Shown piece after piece: positions 23,771 through 34,838 of a DNA stretch of 46,380 nt. The stretch is from Streptomyces sparsogenes. GTDB taxonomy: Bacteria; Actinomycetota; Actinomycetes; Streptomycetales; Streptomycetaceae. Position 1 is the stretch's first letter. Every line of letters begins with the position of its first letter. The position numbers and the translations under genes are program-made. Under the pieces are notes generated by a model that saw only the letters and a list, made by a program, of their open reading frames with translations, was not told where the DNA came from and did not search any database. Location of the stretch: NCBI RefSeq assembly GCF_001704635.1, contig NZ_MAXF01000087.1:1-46380 (forward strand), in the 5' to 3' direction.

Positions 23771-24898
23771 TCAGGCAATCGGCTCGATGAGCGCGCACCC
23801 CTGAAGGGCCGCGGCCAGGGCGAGGTCGTCGCCCGCTTCCCGCATCGCCGCGACGTCGAGCACGGTGTCGGTCAGCTTGATCGCGTGCTCGTCGCCGTGC
23901 GCGGCCGCGCGGGCGAAGACCTCCTCGGCCCGCTCGGCCGGCGTCGCCCCGGCCGGCACGGAAGGCAGCCGGTCGGGCGGGAGGGGCGCGGGCGGGGCGT
24001 ACGCGGCCAGCACCGCCGCGCTCGCCGCCCACGCCGCGTCCAGGCTCGGCGCCCACAGCTCGCGGGGCAGTGCGGGCAGGGTGCGCAGCACGGCGTTGGG
24101 CGCGGTCACGGCGTGGACCAGCATGACCGGCTCGCCGTGGCCGTGGGTGGCGTAGCGGTGGGCGGCCGCCCGTACCAGCTCGGCCAGCAGCGCGCGCGCC
24201 TCGTCCGCGCCGAGCGCCCCGGGCGCGGGGGCGGGCCAGACGGGGAAGGCGGCGAGCTGGGCCAGGCGGTCGCGGATGCCGCCGCTCTGGTCCGCGACGC
24301 GCGGCACGGCGGCCAACGCGTCGGCGGCGGTGTGCGGGGCGGGCCCCGGCAGCCGGTCGAGCGGGGGCAGCGGGGCGTGGCGGGCGGCCCAGTAGCCGAG
24401 GGCATGTGCCAGCTCGTGGGTGCGGGGCCCGGGCGCGGGTTCGGCGGCGCCGGGCGGCCCGGCCGGGGCGTCCCCGGCGCCGGTCGCGGGGCGGGTGCCG
24501 TCGAGGAGGGTGCGTACCGCGTGGCCGACGCGGATCACCGGATGCGTGGCCCCGCCGGCGATCCCCGGCAGCAGCCGCGGCCACCACTGGGCGAGGACCT
24601 CGCGCCAGGGGTGGTCGGCGAGCTCGCGGGTGAAGTACGCGGTCCAGTCGGCGATCCGGCGCGGGTCTCCGAGGGCCTCGGGCCAGTTCCGGTCGGTGAC
24701 GGTGGCGTAGGGGCTCGGCATGTCCTCGAGCTTGTCGGCGTAGAGGTCGAGCCAGCGGTGCACCGAGGGGCCCCGCCCGTGCCGGACCAGGGCCTCGACG
24801 GCCATCGGCGCGTGATTGCTCAGCCAGCCGCCGCGCTCGGGGCCCGCGGCGTGCAGCCGTTCCAGTGCTTCGTCGAGAGTGCCGCTCGTGTCGTCCAT
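23771..24898 (-). CDS. Questin oxidase-like (DUF4243) protein
   Basis: The 375-residue protein starts MDDTSGTLDEALERL and contains WLSNHAPMAVEALVRHG, HPVIRVGHAVRTLLDG, ELAHALGYWAARH and MLVHAVTAPNAVLRTLP, each with the conserved histidines of the questin oxidase family (fungal Baeyer-Villiger-type enzymes and their bacterial relatives). The bacterial function is not known to me. I chose the ATG at 24898; a much longer frame reaching 25723 is a GC artefact overlapping the next gene. The gene converges on the dioxygenase gene, and both may handle aromatic compounds, which is inference. Confidence 0.8.
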   Translation of the reverse strand: MDDTSGTLDEALERLHAAGPERGGWLSNHAPMAVEALVRHGRGPSVHRWLDLYADKLEDMPSPYATVTDRNWPEALGDPRRIADWTAYFTRELADHPWREVLAQWWPRLLPGIAGGATHPVIRVGHAVRTLLDGTRPATGAGDAPAGPPGAAEPAPGPRTHELAHALGYWAARHAPLPPLDRLPGPAPHTAADALAAVPRVADQSGGIRDRLAQLAAFPVWPAPAPGALGADEARALLAELVRAAAHRYATHGHGEPVMLVHAVTAPNAVLRTLPALPRELWAPSLDAAWAASAAVLAAYAPPAPLPPDRLPSVPAGATPAERAEEVFARAAAHGDEHAIKLTDTVLDVAAMREAGDDLALAAALQGCALIEPIA

Positions 24899-25044
24899 GC
24901 GAGCCACGCTAGGGACGGTCGCCGCCTGCCGGAACGGTCCGGCGATGTACCGGCGCGGGGCCCGGGGACCTACGCCGCGCGGCCCGGGCCCGTGGACCCG
25001 GGAGCCGCTCGCGAGCGGCTCCCGGCCGTGGGAACGCGCCGTCC

Positions 25045-25485
25045 TCAGTCGTCGGTGTGCGTGTGGAAGACGTAGAAGGACGCGGCGTACATGCCCAGTC
25101 CTCCGGCCAGGCCCATGATCGAGGAGCGGAACACGGCGTGCTCGCTCAGGCTGTACAGGAAGCCGAAGGCGCAGCCGAAGAGCGCCCCGTACGCGGCCGC
25201 CCGCAGCTCCGGCATCAGCGCGGGTCCGAACTTGCCGATGAGGTAGCAGAGCGTCCCGGTCACCAGGGCGACCACCGCGCCGAGCAGCCCGGCCCAGCCC
25301 ACGGGGGTCCCCTCGTTGTGGGTGATGAACATCGCCCACCCGCCGTGGAGGACGCCCAGGGTGGCCGGGACCACCCAGGACGCGGAGGGGTGCGGCCGGG
25401 CCCGGACGTGGGGGTGGGGGAGGCGTAGGTGCGGGTGGTGGCGGTGACGCGCCGGAGCGGCGGTGGGGGCGGTGGGGGCGTTCAT
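25045..25485 (-). CDS. Membrane protein of unknown function
   Basis: The 146-residue protein has a His-rich cytoplasmic start (ARHRHHPHLRLPHPHVRARPHP, written here as seen), followed by four likely membrane segments: ASWVVPATLGVLHGGWAMF, GLLGAVVALVTGTLCYLIG, AAYGALFGCAFGFLYSL and IMGLAGGLGMYAASFYVF. It ends HTHTDD. The ATG at 25485 follows GAAGGAGA. The His-rich ends could bind metal, but that is a guess. No family is recognised. Confidence 0.75.
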   Translation of the reverse strand: MNAPTAPTAAPARHRHHPHLRLPHPHVRARPHPSASWVVPATLGVLHGGWAMFITHNEGTPVGWAGLLGAVVALVTGTLCYLIGKFGPALMPELRAAAYGALFGCAFGFLYSLSEHAVFRSSIMGLAGGLGMYAASFYVFHTHTDD

Positions 25486-25880
25486 GGCGGAGTCTCCTTC
25501 CTGGGCGCCCTGACCTCTCCCTGTCCAGCGCACACCTGGGCGACGGCCCCGGCAACTCGGTCAGCCCCCCGGCGCCTGCCCGGACCGGGCCCGGCGCGCG
25601 CCCGCGCAACCAGAATCCGGCCAGGGACGTCTTCGGGGGTGAGAGCAACCGCGGGCGCCACCGTCCGACGGGGGACGGTCCGGATCGGGGGTGATGGCCG
25701 TGGCTCGGACCGCGGGGCCCCAAGCGGGGTTCGGAGCGGGGACCGAATGGGTCGTCGGCAAGGGCCGGTGGGCCGCCCTCGACACCCGTCCTGACCTGCG
25801 CTTCTGGGTGTTATGAGGGCAAATCGACACCGCGTGCCGGGACAGGGTACTGCATGATCGCGAAAACGTGTGCGAGGCAT
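25486..25880. other. Gene-free stretch upstream of hrdD
   Basis: About 400 bp of GC-rich DNA between the divergent membrane-protein and hrdD genes. I see no coding frame with family resemblance and no strong hairpin. The hrdD promoter lies at its right edge. Confidence 0.4.
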
Positions 25881-25908
25881 GGGAATTCTGTCCGGATTCC
25901 AGTCGTTG
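25881..25908 (+). promoter_or_regulatory. Sigma-R-type promoter of hrdD
   Basis: GGGAAT (25881-25886) and GTTG (25905-25908) are separated by exactly 18 bp, the consensus of promoters read by the thiol-stress sigma factor SigR. It lies 73 bp before the hrdD start. S. coelicolor hrdD is a known SigR target, so this also supports the gene name. Confidence 0.85.
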
Positions 25909-25981
25909 TTTCCATCGGACGGGGCACCCGGCAGGAAGACCGTCCATAGTCCGCGCCCGATCCATCTGTAAGGGAGCACGC

Positions 25982-26983
25982 ATGGCAACCCGTGCCGTCG
26001 CCCGCAATCAGGCCACCGGCAGTGGCGCTGATGGGGCCAACAGTGTTCGCGCCACAGGCGGGGAGATCGCCGATCGCGACCTGGTCGGCATGTATCTCGA
26101 CGAGATCGCTCGCACCCCGCTGCTCGACGCGGCCAAGGAGGTCGAGCTGTCTCAGGCAATCGAAGCGGGTGTCTATGCCCAGCAGATCCTGGACGGTGAG
26201 ATCGAGGACGCCCCGGCGGCCGGCGCGAGCCGTGCGGAGCTGGAGGCGATAGCCGCTGAGGGCGCCCGCGCCAAGGACGTCTTCATCCGCTCCAACCTGC
26301 GCCTGGTCGTGGCCGTCGCGCGCCGGTACCCGCGCAGCGGGCTGCCCCTCCTCGACCTGATCCAGGAGGGAAACGCAGGCCTGGTCCGCGCGGTGGAGAA
26401 GTTCGACTACACGAAGGGCTTCAAGTTCTCGACGTACGCCACGTGGTGGATCCGCCAGGCCATCACGCGCTCGATCGCCGACCAGTCCCGGACCATCCGG
26501 CTGCCCGTCCACCTGGTCGAGGAGCTGGGCCGGATCCGTCGGGTGCAGCGCGAGTTCAACCGTGAGCACGGCCGTGAGCCGGAGCACTCGGAGATCGCCG
26601 AGGAGCTCGGCTCGACGACCGAGCGGGTCTCGGATGTGCTCGACTGGGCCCGCGACCCGGTCAGCCTGAACATGTCGGTGGACGACGAGGGCGAGACCCA
26701 GTTCGGCGATCTGCTGGAGGACACCTCGGCCGTCTCGCCCGAGCAGTCGGTGATGACGCTGCTGCGCAGCGAGGAGCTGGAGGGCCTGATCGGCCGGCTC
26801 GACGACCGCACCGCCTCCATCATCAAGGCCCGGTACGGCATCGAGGACGGGCGGGAGCGCACGCTCACCGAGGTCGGCAAGCAGCACGGCCTCACGCGCG
26901 AGCGGATCCGCCAGATCGAGAAGCACGCGCTGCTTGAGCTGAAGAAGATGGCGCGCCAGACCGGCTTCGACGAGGCCGCCTGA
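25982..26983 (+). CDS. hrdD: Group 2 RNA polymerase sigma factor HrdD
   Basis: The 333-residue sigma-70 protein has region 1.2 (DLVGMYLDEIARTPLLD), region 2 (RSNLRLVVAVARRY to FKFSTYATWWIRQAITRSIADQSRTIRLPVH), region 3 (ELGRIRRVQREFNREHGREPEHSEIAEEL) and region 4.2 (TLTEVGKQHGLTRERIRQIEKHAL). It lacks the long region 1.1 of the principal sigma HrdB. N-terminus MATRAVAR and overall length fit HrdD. The ATG at 25982 follows AAGGGAG. The SigR promoter upstream links it to thiol-oxidative stress. Other Hrd paralogues (HrdA, HrdC) are possible but the promoter and the fru neighbours favour HrdD. Confidence 0.9.
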   Translation: MATRAVARNQATGSGADGANSVRATGGEIADRDLVGMYLDEIARTPLLDAAKEVELSQAIEAGVYAQQILDGEIEDAPAAGASRAELEAIAAEGARAKDVFIRSNLRLVVAVARRYPRSGLPLLDLIQEGNAGLVRAVEKFDYTKGFKFSTYATWWIRQAITRSIADQSRTIRLPVHLVEELGRIRRVQREFNREHGREPEHSEIAEELGSTTERVSDVLDWARDPVSLNMSVDDEGETQFGDLLEDTSAVSPEQSVMTLLRSEELEGLIGRLDDRTASIIKARYGIEDGRERTLTEVGKQHGLTRERIRQIEKHALLELKKMARQTGFDEAA

Positions 26984-27069
26984 CCTGACGTCCCCCTACT
27001 CACCTGTCCCTTGTTCTCACACACAGCTGATTCTGAGCGGCAGTTGATTTCATGGCCGCGTCACAGACC

Positions 27070-27106
27070 GAGCCCCGGCGCTCTTCCCCCCCCAGCGCCG
27101 GGGCTC
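27070..27106 (+). terminator. Hairpin terminator behind hrdD
   Basis: GAGCCCCGGCGCT and AGCGCCGGGGCTC form a perfect 13-bp stem around an 11-nt C-rich loop, 86 bp after the hrdD stop. It has no T-run. Confidence 0.8.
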
Positions 27107-27131
27107 GCCCTTGCGGTTGCTCGTCGGCCGG

Positions 27132-27162
27132 CTCAGCCGGCCGGGGGGCTCGGCCGGCTGAG
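27132..27162 (-). terminator. Hairpin terminator behind the SDR gene
   Basis: CTCAGCCGGCC and GGCCGGCTGAG form an 11-bp perfect stem with a 9-nt loop, 24 bp from the end of the convergent SDR gene. Confidence 0.7.
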
Positions 27163-27185
27163 GGCGCCGAGGCGACCGGTCGGGC

Positions 27186-27923
27186 TCAGACGGCGAAGCC
27201 GCCGTCCACCGCGATCGACGCCCCGGTGATGTACCGGCCCCGGTCCCCGGCGAGGTGGGACACCGTCGCCGCGATCTCCGCCGGCTGCCCGTAGCGGCCG
27301 AGCGCGGTGAGCCCGCTCTGCATGGGGGCGCTCTCCCCGTCGGCGGGGTTCATGTCGGTGTCGACGGGGCCGGGGTGGACGAGGTTGACGGTGATGCCGC
27401 GCGGGCCGAGTTCGCGGGCCAGCGCCTTGGTCAGACCGGTCAGGGCGGACTTGCTCATCGAGTACAGCGAGCCGCCGGGGAAGGCGACGCGCTCGGCCAT
27501 GCAGCTGCCGATGTTGATGATGCGCCCGCCCTCGCCCAGATGGTGGGCGGCGGCCTGGGCGGCGAGGAAGGGCGCGCGGACGTTGACGGCGAGGACGCGG
27601 TCCACGTCCTCCAGCGTCAGGTCGCCGACCGGGCCGAGGACGCCCGTGCCCGCGTTGTTGACCAGGATGTCGAGCCGCCCGAACTCGGCGGCGGCCCCGG
27701 CGACGGCCTCGCGCACCGCCTCCGGGTCCGCGCTGTCGGCCTGGACGGCCCACGCCCGGCGGCCCAGGGCCTTGATCCGATCGACGACGGACGCCGCCCG
27801 CTCCTTGTTGCTGTGGTAGGTCAGGGCGACATCGGCGCCCTCCTCGGCGAGTCCGAGCGCCACCGCCTCACCGATGCCCCGGCTGCCGCCGGTGACCAGT
27901 GCCGCCTTGCCGTCGAGTGTCAT
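27186..27923 (-). CDS. Short-chain dehydrogenase/reductase (SDR)
   Basis: The 245-residue classical SDR has the cofactor motif TGGSRGIGEAVA, the NNAG motif (ILVNNAG) and the active-site serine and YSMSK (Tyr, Lys) in the stretch NIGSCMAERVAFPGG-LYSMSK. The C-terminal ITGASIAVDGGF is typical. It reduces or oxidises an alcohol/ketone with NAD(P)H. The ATG at 27923 follows AAGGGAC. A long frame continuing to 28901 is a shadow of fruR. The substrate is unknown. A 12-bp palindrome lies 69 bp upstream. Confidence 0.92.
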   Translation of the reverse strand: MTLDGKAALVTGGSRGIGEAVALGLAEEGADVALTYHSNKERAASVVDRIKALGRRAWAVQADSADPEAVREAVAGAAAEFGRLDILVNNAGTGVLGPVGDLTLEDVDRVLAVNVRAPFLAAQAAAHHLGEGGRIINIGSCMAERVAFPGGSLYSMSKSALTGLTKALARELGPRGITVNLVHPGPVDTDMNPADGESAPMQSGLTALGRYGQPAEIAATVSHLAGDRGRYITGASIAVDGGFAV

Positions 27924-27991
27924 GGGTGTCCCTTGCTGTGTGATCGGGTGTGTCGTGCGTGTCCTCTGTGCGATCCGCGACGTTTCGTGTC

Positions 27992-28003
27992 GTCCTCGAG
28001 GAC
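27992..28003. promoter_or_regulatory. 12-bp palindrome upstream of the SDR gene
   Basis: GTCCTCGAGGAC is perfectly symmetric and lies between the divergent SDR and fruR genes. It could be a regulator site. The rest of 27924-28226 shows only the FruR-type repeats. Confidence 0.35.
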
Positions 28004-28133
28004 ATGCCTCGATCCTCGTGGGACGGGAGCGCGGATTCCGGCGGCAATCGGACATCGCGCTGAGCCCTCGGGGCAGGGCCGCCGGTGATGCCCGATCGGG
28101 TCCGACTGTGACCCGGGTGCGTCCGTACGGGAT

Positions 28134-28159
28134 TGTTTCTTGCCCGAGTCTGTTTACTT
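28134..28159 (+). promoter_or_regulatory. Candidate FruR operator repeats
   Basis: TGTTTCTT (28134-28141) and TGTTTACTT (28151-28159) are direct repeats 17 bp apart, 68 bp before fruR. DeoR-type repressors often bind such repeats; binding by FruR is inference. Confidence 0.45.
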
Positions 28160-28226
28160 CCTGGCATCGGGGACGTAATCTGGCCGCGAAATCACAGGTT
28201 CGGGCATAGAAGGGGCGTAAACCCAC

Positions 28227-28988
28227 ATGTACGCACCGGAGCGGCAGCAGGAGATTCTCCGGCTCGCCCGCGAGAGCGGGCGAGTGGACGTGCTGTCCCT
28301 CGCCGAGGAGTTCCAGGTCACCGCCGAGACGGTGCGGCGCGACCTGCGGGCGCTCGACCGGGCGGGCCTGGTCCGCCGCGTGCACGGGGGTGCCATCCCG
28401 GCCGGCCGACTCGACTTCGAACCCGACCTCGCCGAGCGCGAGAGCACCGCGGCCGACGAGAAGGACCGCATCGCCCGCGCCGCCGTCGCCGAGCTGCCCG
28501 CCGACGGCAGCGTGATCATCGACGCGGGCTCGACCGCGGCCCGGCTCGCCGCCGCGGTCCCGCTGGAGGCCGACCTCACCGTCGTCACCCACGCGCTGCC
28601 GATCGCCGCCCGGCTCGCCGACCACCCCGGCATCGCCCTCCACCTCGTCGGCGGCCGGGTCCGCCACCGCACCCGCGCCGCCGTGGACGCGTGGGCGCTG
28701 CGCGGCTACAGCGAGATCAAGGCCGATGTCGTCTTCCTCGCCACCAACGGCTTCTCGCTCGACGGCGGCCTGACCACCCCCGACCTCGCGGAGGCCGCCG
28801 TCAAGCGCGCCATCATCGCCGCCGCCCGCCGGGTCGTCCTCCTCGCCGACTCCTCCAAGTTCGGCCAGGAGCACTTCGCCCGGTTCGGCGACCTCGGCCA
28901 CGTCGATCTCCTCATCACCGACACCGGGCTCAGCCCACAGGACGCCCTCGCCATCGAGCGGCAGGGCACGGAAGTAGCACGCGCATGA
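28227..28988 (+). CDS. fruR: DeoR-family fructose regulator FruR
   Basis: The 253-residue repressor has the DeoR winged helix (RQQEILRLARESGRVDVLSLAEEFQVTAETVRRDL) and the DeoR effector domain with DAGSTAARLA, VVTHALPIAARL and LADSSKFG, the sugar-phosphate pocket. It should bind fructose 1-phosphate and release the operon. The stop overlaps the fruK start (ATGA), so regulator and kinase are co-translated, and fruA follows. The position in front of fruKA and the family match justify the name. Confidence 0.93.
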   Translation: MYAPERQQEILRLARESGRVDVLSLAEEFQVTAETVRRDLRALDRAGLVRRVHGGAIPAGRLDFEPDLAERESTAADEKDRIARAAVAELPADGSVIIDAGSTAARLAAAVPLEADLTVVTHALPIAARLADHPGIALHLVGGRVRHRTRAAVDAWALRGYSEIKADVVFLATNGFSLDGGLTTPDLAEAAVKRAIIAAARRVVLLADSSKFGQEHFARFGDLGHVDLLITDTGLSPQDALAIERQGTEVARA

Positions 28989-29929
28989 TCCTCACCGTCA
29001 CCCCCAACCCCAGCCTGGACCGTACGTACGAGATCCCGGCCCTGGAGCGCGGCGCCGTGCTGCGCGCCGCGGCCGACCGGGTCGACCCCGGGGGCAAGGG
29101 CGTCAATGTCTCGCGGGCCGTGGCCGCCGCCGGGCACCGCACGGTCGCCGTGCTGCCGCTGGGCGGACCCGAGGGCGCGCTGCTGGCGCGGCTGCTCGGC
29201 GACCTGGGGATCGAGGCCGCGGGCGTCCCCGTCCAGGGCTCGACCCGGATCAACATCTCCGTGGCCGAACCCGACGGCACCCTCACCAAGATCAACGCGG
29301 CCGGTCCCGAGCTGACCGCCGCCGAGGCGGAGGCGCTGCTGGAGGCCGTACGGACACAGTCGGCCGACGCCGACTGGATCGCCTGCTGCGGCAGCCTGCC
29401 GCGCGGGCTCGCCCCCGAGTGGTACGCCGAGCTGGTGGCCCGGGCCCACCGCGCCGGCGCCCGGATCGCCCTGGACACCTCCGGCCCCTCCCTCACGGCG
29501 GCCCTGCGCGAGCGCCCCGACGTCGTCAAGCCGAACGCCGAGGAGTTGGCCCAGGCCGTGGGCCGCCCGCTGGCCACGGTCGGCGACGCGGTCAAGGCGG
29601 CCGAGGAGCTGCGGGCGCTGGGCGCCCGCGCCGTCCTGGCCAGCCTCGGCGCGGACGGCCAGCTGCTGGTCGACGAGACGGGCGCCTACTTCGGCGCCGC
29701 CCCGGTCGCCGCCGTGCGCAGTAATGTCGGTGCGGGCGACGCTTCCCTCGCCGGATTCCTCGCGGCGGGCGGCCTCGGGCCGGCCGCGCTCGCCTCGGCC
29801 GTGGCGCATGGCGCGGCCGCCGTACAACTGCCGGGGAGCGTCATGCCCACCCCGGCCGACCTGGACCCGTCCGCCGTCACCACGACCGCGGACGTGCCGC
29901 TGGACCGCGCCCTCACGGAGCCCGCGTGA
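28985..29929 (+). CDS. fruK: 1-phosphofructokinase FruK
   Basis: The 314-residue PfkB-family kinase turns fructose 1-phosphate into fructose 1,6-bisphosphate with ATP. It shows the N-terminal MILTVTPNPSLDRTYEI, the sugar-phosphate site DPGGKGVNVSRA, the substrate segment VKPNAEELAQAVGR and the catalytic anion-hole motif NVGAGDASLAGFLA with the base Asp. The start overlaps the fruR stop by four bases (ATGA). fruA begins 86 bp downstream. Confidence 0.95.
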   Translation: MILTVTPNPSLDRTYEIPALERGAVLRAAADRVDPGGKGVNVSRAVAAAGHRTVAVLPLGGPEGALLARLLGDLGIEAAGVPVQGSTRINISVAEPDGTLTKINAAGPELTAAEAEALLEAVRTQSADADWIACCGSLPRGLAPEWYAELVARAHRAGARIALDTSGPSLTAALRERPDVVKPNAEELAQAVGRPLATVGDAVKAAEELRALGARAVLASLGADGQLLVDETGAYFGAAPVAAVRSNVGAGDASLAGFLAAGGLGPAALASAVAHGAAAVQLPGSVMPTPADLDPSAVTTTADVPLDRALTEPA

Positions 29930-30014
29930 CCAGCCCGACCCCCTCCCACCCCCCTGTCCCCACTCCGCCCGCCCGCCTTCCCCAGGGCGGCACCGCACGC
30001 AAGGGAGCCGCGAG

Positions 30015-32214
<2,200 letters not shown>

Positions 32215-32296
32215 CCGCCCCCGCATCCACCACCGGAACCAACAGGAGCACCACCACAACCAGCACCACCACCGCGGCGCTCCGCGGTGCCCCCCG

Positions 32297-32335
32297 CTCG
32301 GCGGTGAGACGGACCGACCCCGTCTCACCGCCGAG
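32297..32335. terminator. Bidirectional terminator between fruA and flavoprotein gene
   Basis: CTCGGCGGTGAGACGG and CCGTCTCACCGCCGAG make a perfect 16-bp stem with a 7-nt loop, between two convergent genes. Confidence 0.88.
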
Positions 32336-32354
32336 TCATGCGCCGGGCGGTACC

Positions 32355-33434
32355 TCATCCGTCGTCACCTCCGGCTCCGATCCGCGTCGGCAGTCCGCGC
32401 GACGCGTAATAGGCGCCGAGCGCGGCCTCGCTCCCGGACCCCATGGCGGTCGCGATCCGCTGGAAGCGGGCGGAGCGCAGATCGCCCGCCGTGAAGACCC
32501 TCGGGTGCTGGCGGGAGGGCGGGCAGTAACCCGAGGCGTCGGCGAAGAGGCCCCCGCCGGGCGCCACCGGGCCGCTGCCGAGGTTGCGGAACACGCGGTC
32601 GCCGGTCAGGGTCCGCCGGTCGCCCTCCACGGTCAGCACCTCGGCCGTGACCGGAGCCCTGGCCGTGACCGGAGCCCTGGCCGTGACCGGAGCCTGGGCT
32701 GCGATCGGAGCCTGGGCTGCGACCGGAGTTCCGGGTGAGGTGGTGGCCCCGGACGAGGGCGGGACGAGGGTCAGGCGACGCACCGGCACCAGCTCGACCC
32801 GCGGATCGTCGGCGATCTCCTCGGCCTTGTACGCGTCCCCCGGCGGACAGGCGACGACGAATCGGCTCTCCAGGCCGGGATGGGCCCGCAGATAGGTGCC
32901 GAGCGGCCGGTCGGCGCCGAGGACCAGCACGGTGCGGCCGGCGAGCGCGGCCGGGTCCGCCTCCCACAGCGGGGGCGCCTCCAGGCCCCGGCCACCCTCG
33001 ATCCATCCGACGTCCTGGGGCCGCAGCGGTCCGACTCCGGTGGCGACCACGGCATACGGAGCGGTCAGCGGCGCGGGCCCGGGCGGCAGCGGGCCGGAAC
33101 CGGTGCTCTTCGCGGGCTCGGTGGTGACCTCGACCCGGTCCTCATGGGCATCGATCCGCACGACCCGCAGGCCGAGCTCCACCCGGCACAGGTCGCGGTC
33201 GGCGACATCGGCCCTGATCGCCGCCGCCAGAGCGGGGCCGGCCGAGAAACCGAGCACATTGCCCACCACCGGGATGCGCTCAAGCACCCGGCACAGCGCA
33301 TCCTCCGACTCGACGAGCACGGACCGCATCCCGACGCCCGCCGCCATCACCGCGGCGGCGCACCCGGCCGGGCCGCCACCGATGACGATCAGGTCGGCGT
33401 CCATCGTGGCGCCAGTTGTGGCGGTGTCTGTCAT
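32355..33434 (-). CDS. FAD-dependent NAD(P)/FAD oxidoreductase
   Basis: The 359-residue protein resembles thioredoxin-reductase-fold flavoproteins: FAD site LIVIGGGPAGCAAAVMAAG at the N-terminus, an ATG-type motif (YAVVATGVGPLRP), a second dinucleotide site near VLVLGADRPLGTYL and the C-terminal FAD motif VFTAGDLRSARFQRIATAMGSG. The redox-active CxxC of thioredoxin reductase is absent, so it is not one. A linker of 18-bp repeats (APVTAR type) sits between the two halves at about residues 235-264. The ATG at 33434 follows GAGGCAGCG. The electron acceptor is unknown. Confidence 0.82.
   Translation of the reverse strand: MTDTATTGATMDADLIVIGGGPAGCAAAVMAAGVGMRSVLVESEDALCRVLERIPVVGNVLGFSAGPALAAAIRADVADRDLCRVELGLRVVRIDAHEDRVEVTTEPAKSTGSGPLPPGPAPLTAPYAVVATGVGPLRPQDVGWIEGGRGLEAPPLWEADPAALAGRTVLVLGADRPLGTYLRAHPGLESRFVVACPPGDAYKAEEIADDPRVELVPVRRLTLVPPSSGATTSPGTPVAAQAPIAAQAPVTARAPVTARAPVTAEVLTVEGDRRTLTGDRVFRNLGSGPVAPGGGLFADASGYCPPSRQHPRVFTAGDLRSARFQRIATAMGSGSEAALGAYYASRGLPTRIGAGGDDG
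32644..32733 (-). repeat. Five 18-bp tandem repeats in the flavoprotein gene
   Basis: Units of the type GCCGTGACCGGAGCCCTG (first two identical, later ones diverged) encode the hexapeptide pattern A-P-[VI]-[TA]-A-[RQ]. The length keeps the frame. Confidence 0.9.
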
Positions 33435-33530
33435 CGCTGCCTCACATCCCTCGTGCCTCCCCCTTTGTCTCGCTTGTCTCGCTCCCGGGAGTGTTGTTCT
33501 GCTGTTCCGCTGCTCGGAGGTCCCGGCTTC

Positions 33531-34676
33531 TCACCCCTCGGTCCGGTCCGGGCCGTACAGGTCGCGGTACGCGGGGAAGACACCTCCCGGCCCGTCCACG
33601 CCCTCGGCGGCCAGCACCCCCTTGACCACCGCCCGGGTCAGGACATCCGCTCCGGCGGCCAGGACCTCGTTCAGCGCCCCGGCCTCCAGATGGACCCCGA
33701 ACGCCGCATCCTGACCGCCGTCGGCTCCCTCGGGCAGGAGCGGGCGGTCGCCGGTCGACAAGGCGAACACCGTGTCGCCGTCGGACAGCAGATGCACCGG
33801 CCGGACCGCGCGCGCCAAGCCGTCATGCGCCGTGCCCGCGAGCTTATGGGCCTGGGCGCGGCTGAGCGCTGCGTCCGTGGCGACCACCGCCAGGGTGGTG
33901 TTCAGCGGAGGCCGCACCGACGCCGCCGAACGCCGCTCGGACTCGGCCCGCGCGGCGGCCAGCCGGTCCAGCGCCCTGGCGTGCTCCGCCTCCCCGGGGC
34001 GGCGGCCCCGGTCCCACTCCCCGTACAGCTCGCCCGTCAGCGGATCGACCACCGAACCCGCCGCGTTGACCGCCGCCAGGGCGGCCACGGTGACCCCCGA
34101 CGGCAGGACCACGCTCGCCGATCCGATGCCGCCCTTGAGGCCCCCCGCCACCGCGCCCGTCCCGGCCCCCACATTGCCCTGGGCGACCGGCGCGCCCACA
34201 TCCGTGCCGGCCGCGGCCTCGACGGCCGCGCGGCCCAGCGCGGCGTCCGGCCGGGCCCGCCAGTCACCGCCGCGCCCGAGGTCGAACAGCGCGGCGGCCG
34301 GCACCACGGGCACCACCTGCGCCGGGTCGGGGCCGACCCGGAAGCCCCGGCTCCGCTCCTCCAGCCAGGCGACCACCCCCGAGGCGGCGTCCAGGCCGAA
34401 CGCGCTGCCGCCGGTCAGCACCACCGCGTCGACGCGCTGGACGAGATTGCGCGGGTCGAGGGCGTCGGTCTCGCGGGTGCCGGGCCCGCCGCCCCGGACG
34501 TCCACCGCGGCGATCGCCCCTCCTTCCGGGGCCAGCACCACGGTCGTGCCGGTGAGCCGGCCTCCGCCGGTCCGCCGCGCATGGCCGACGCGCAGCCCGG
34601 GTACATCAGTCAGGGCGTCGACCCGGCCGGGGCGGGCGGGTCGGGGTGTCGTCCGGTCGGTATCCATGGACGCCAT
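33531..34676 (-). CDS. P1-family (DmpA-like) aminopeptidase
   Basis: The 381-residue protein belongs to the P1 family of self-processing N-terminal-nucleophile hydrolases. It shows LTDVPGLRVGHA, VVLTGGSAFGLDAASGVVAWLEE, QGNVGAGTGAVAGGLKGGIGSASV (with the Gly-Ser where the family cleaves itself, the Ser becoming the nucleophile) and NTTLAVVATDAALSR. It probably cleaves N-terminal amino acids or small amides in the cytoplasm. The start could be the ATG at 34676 or the one at 34667; neither has a clear ribosome-binding site. The open frame extending to 35600 is a shadow. Confidence 0.87.
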   Translation of the reverse strand: MASMDTDRTTPRPARPGRVDALTDVPGLRVGHARRTGGGRLTGTTVVLAPEGGAIAAVDVRGGGPGTRETDALDPRNLVQRVDAVVLTGGSAFGLDAASGVVAWLEERSRGFRVGPDPAQVVPVVPAAALFDLGRGGDWRARPDAALGRAAVEAAAGTDVGAPVAQGNVGAGTGAVAGGLKGGIGSASVVLPSGVTVAALAAVNAAGSVVDPLTGELYGEWDRGRRPGEAEHARALDRLAAARAESERRSAASVRPPLNTTLAVVATDAALSRAQAHKLAGTAHDGLARAVRPVHLLSDGDTVFALSTGDRPLLPEGADGGQDAAFGVHLEAGALNEVLAAGADVLTRAVVKGVLAAEGVDGPGGVFPAYRDLYGPDRTEG

Positions 34677-34838
34677 GCGTAGCACGGAAGCCCCGGCGGA
34701 GGGACCGCCGTGGCGGGAGCCGCCGAGCGGGAGCGCGGCCGCCGGAAGGCTCGGGCGGCGGGGGCTCGGCCGGCAGGCGGATCCCTTATCAACAGGACGT
34801 TCATCAGACGTTGATGGGCCGACGGCAGGCTGTGCGCC

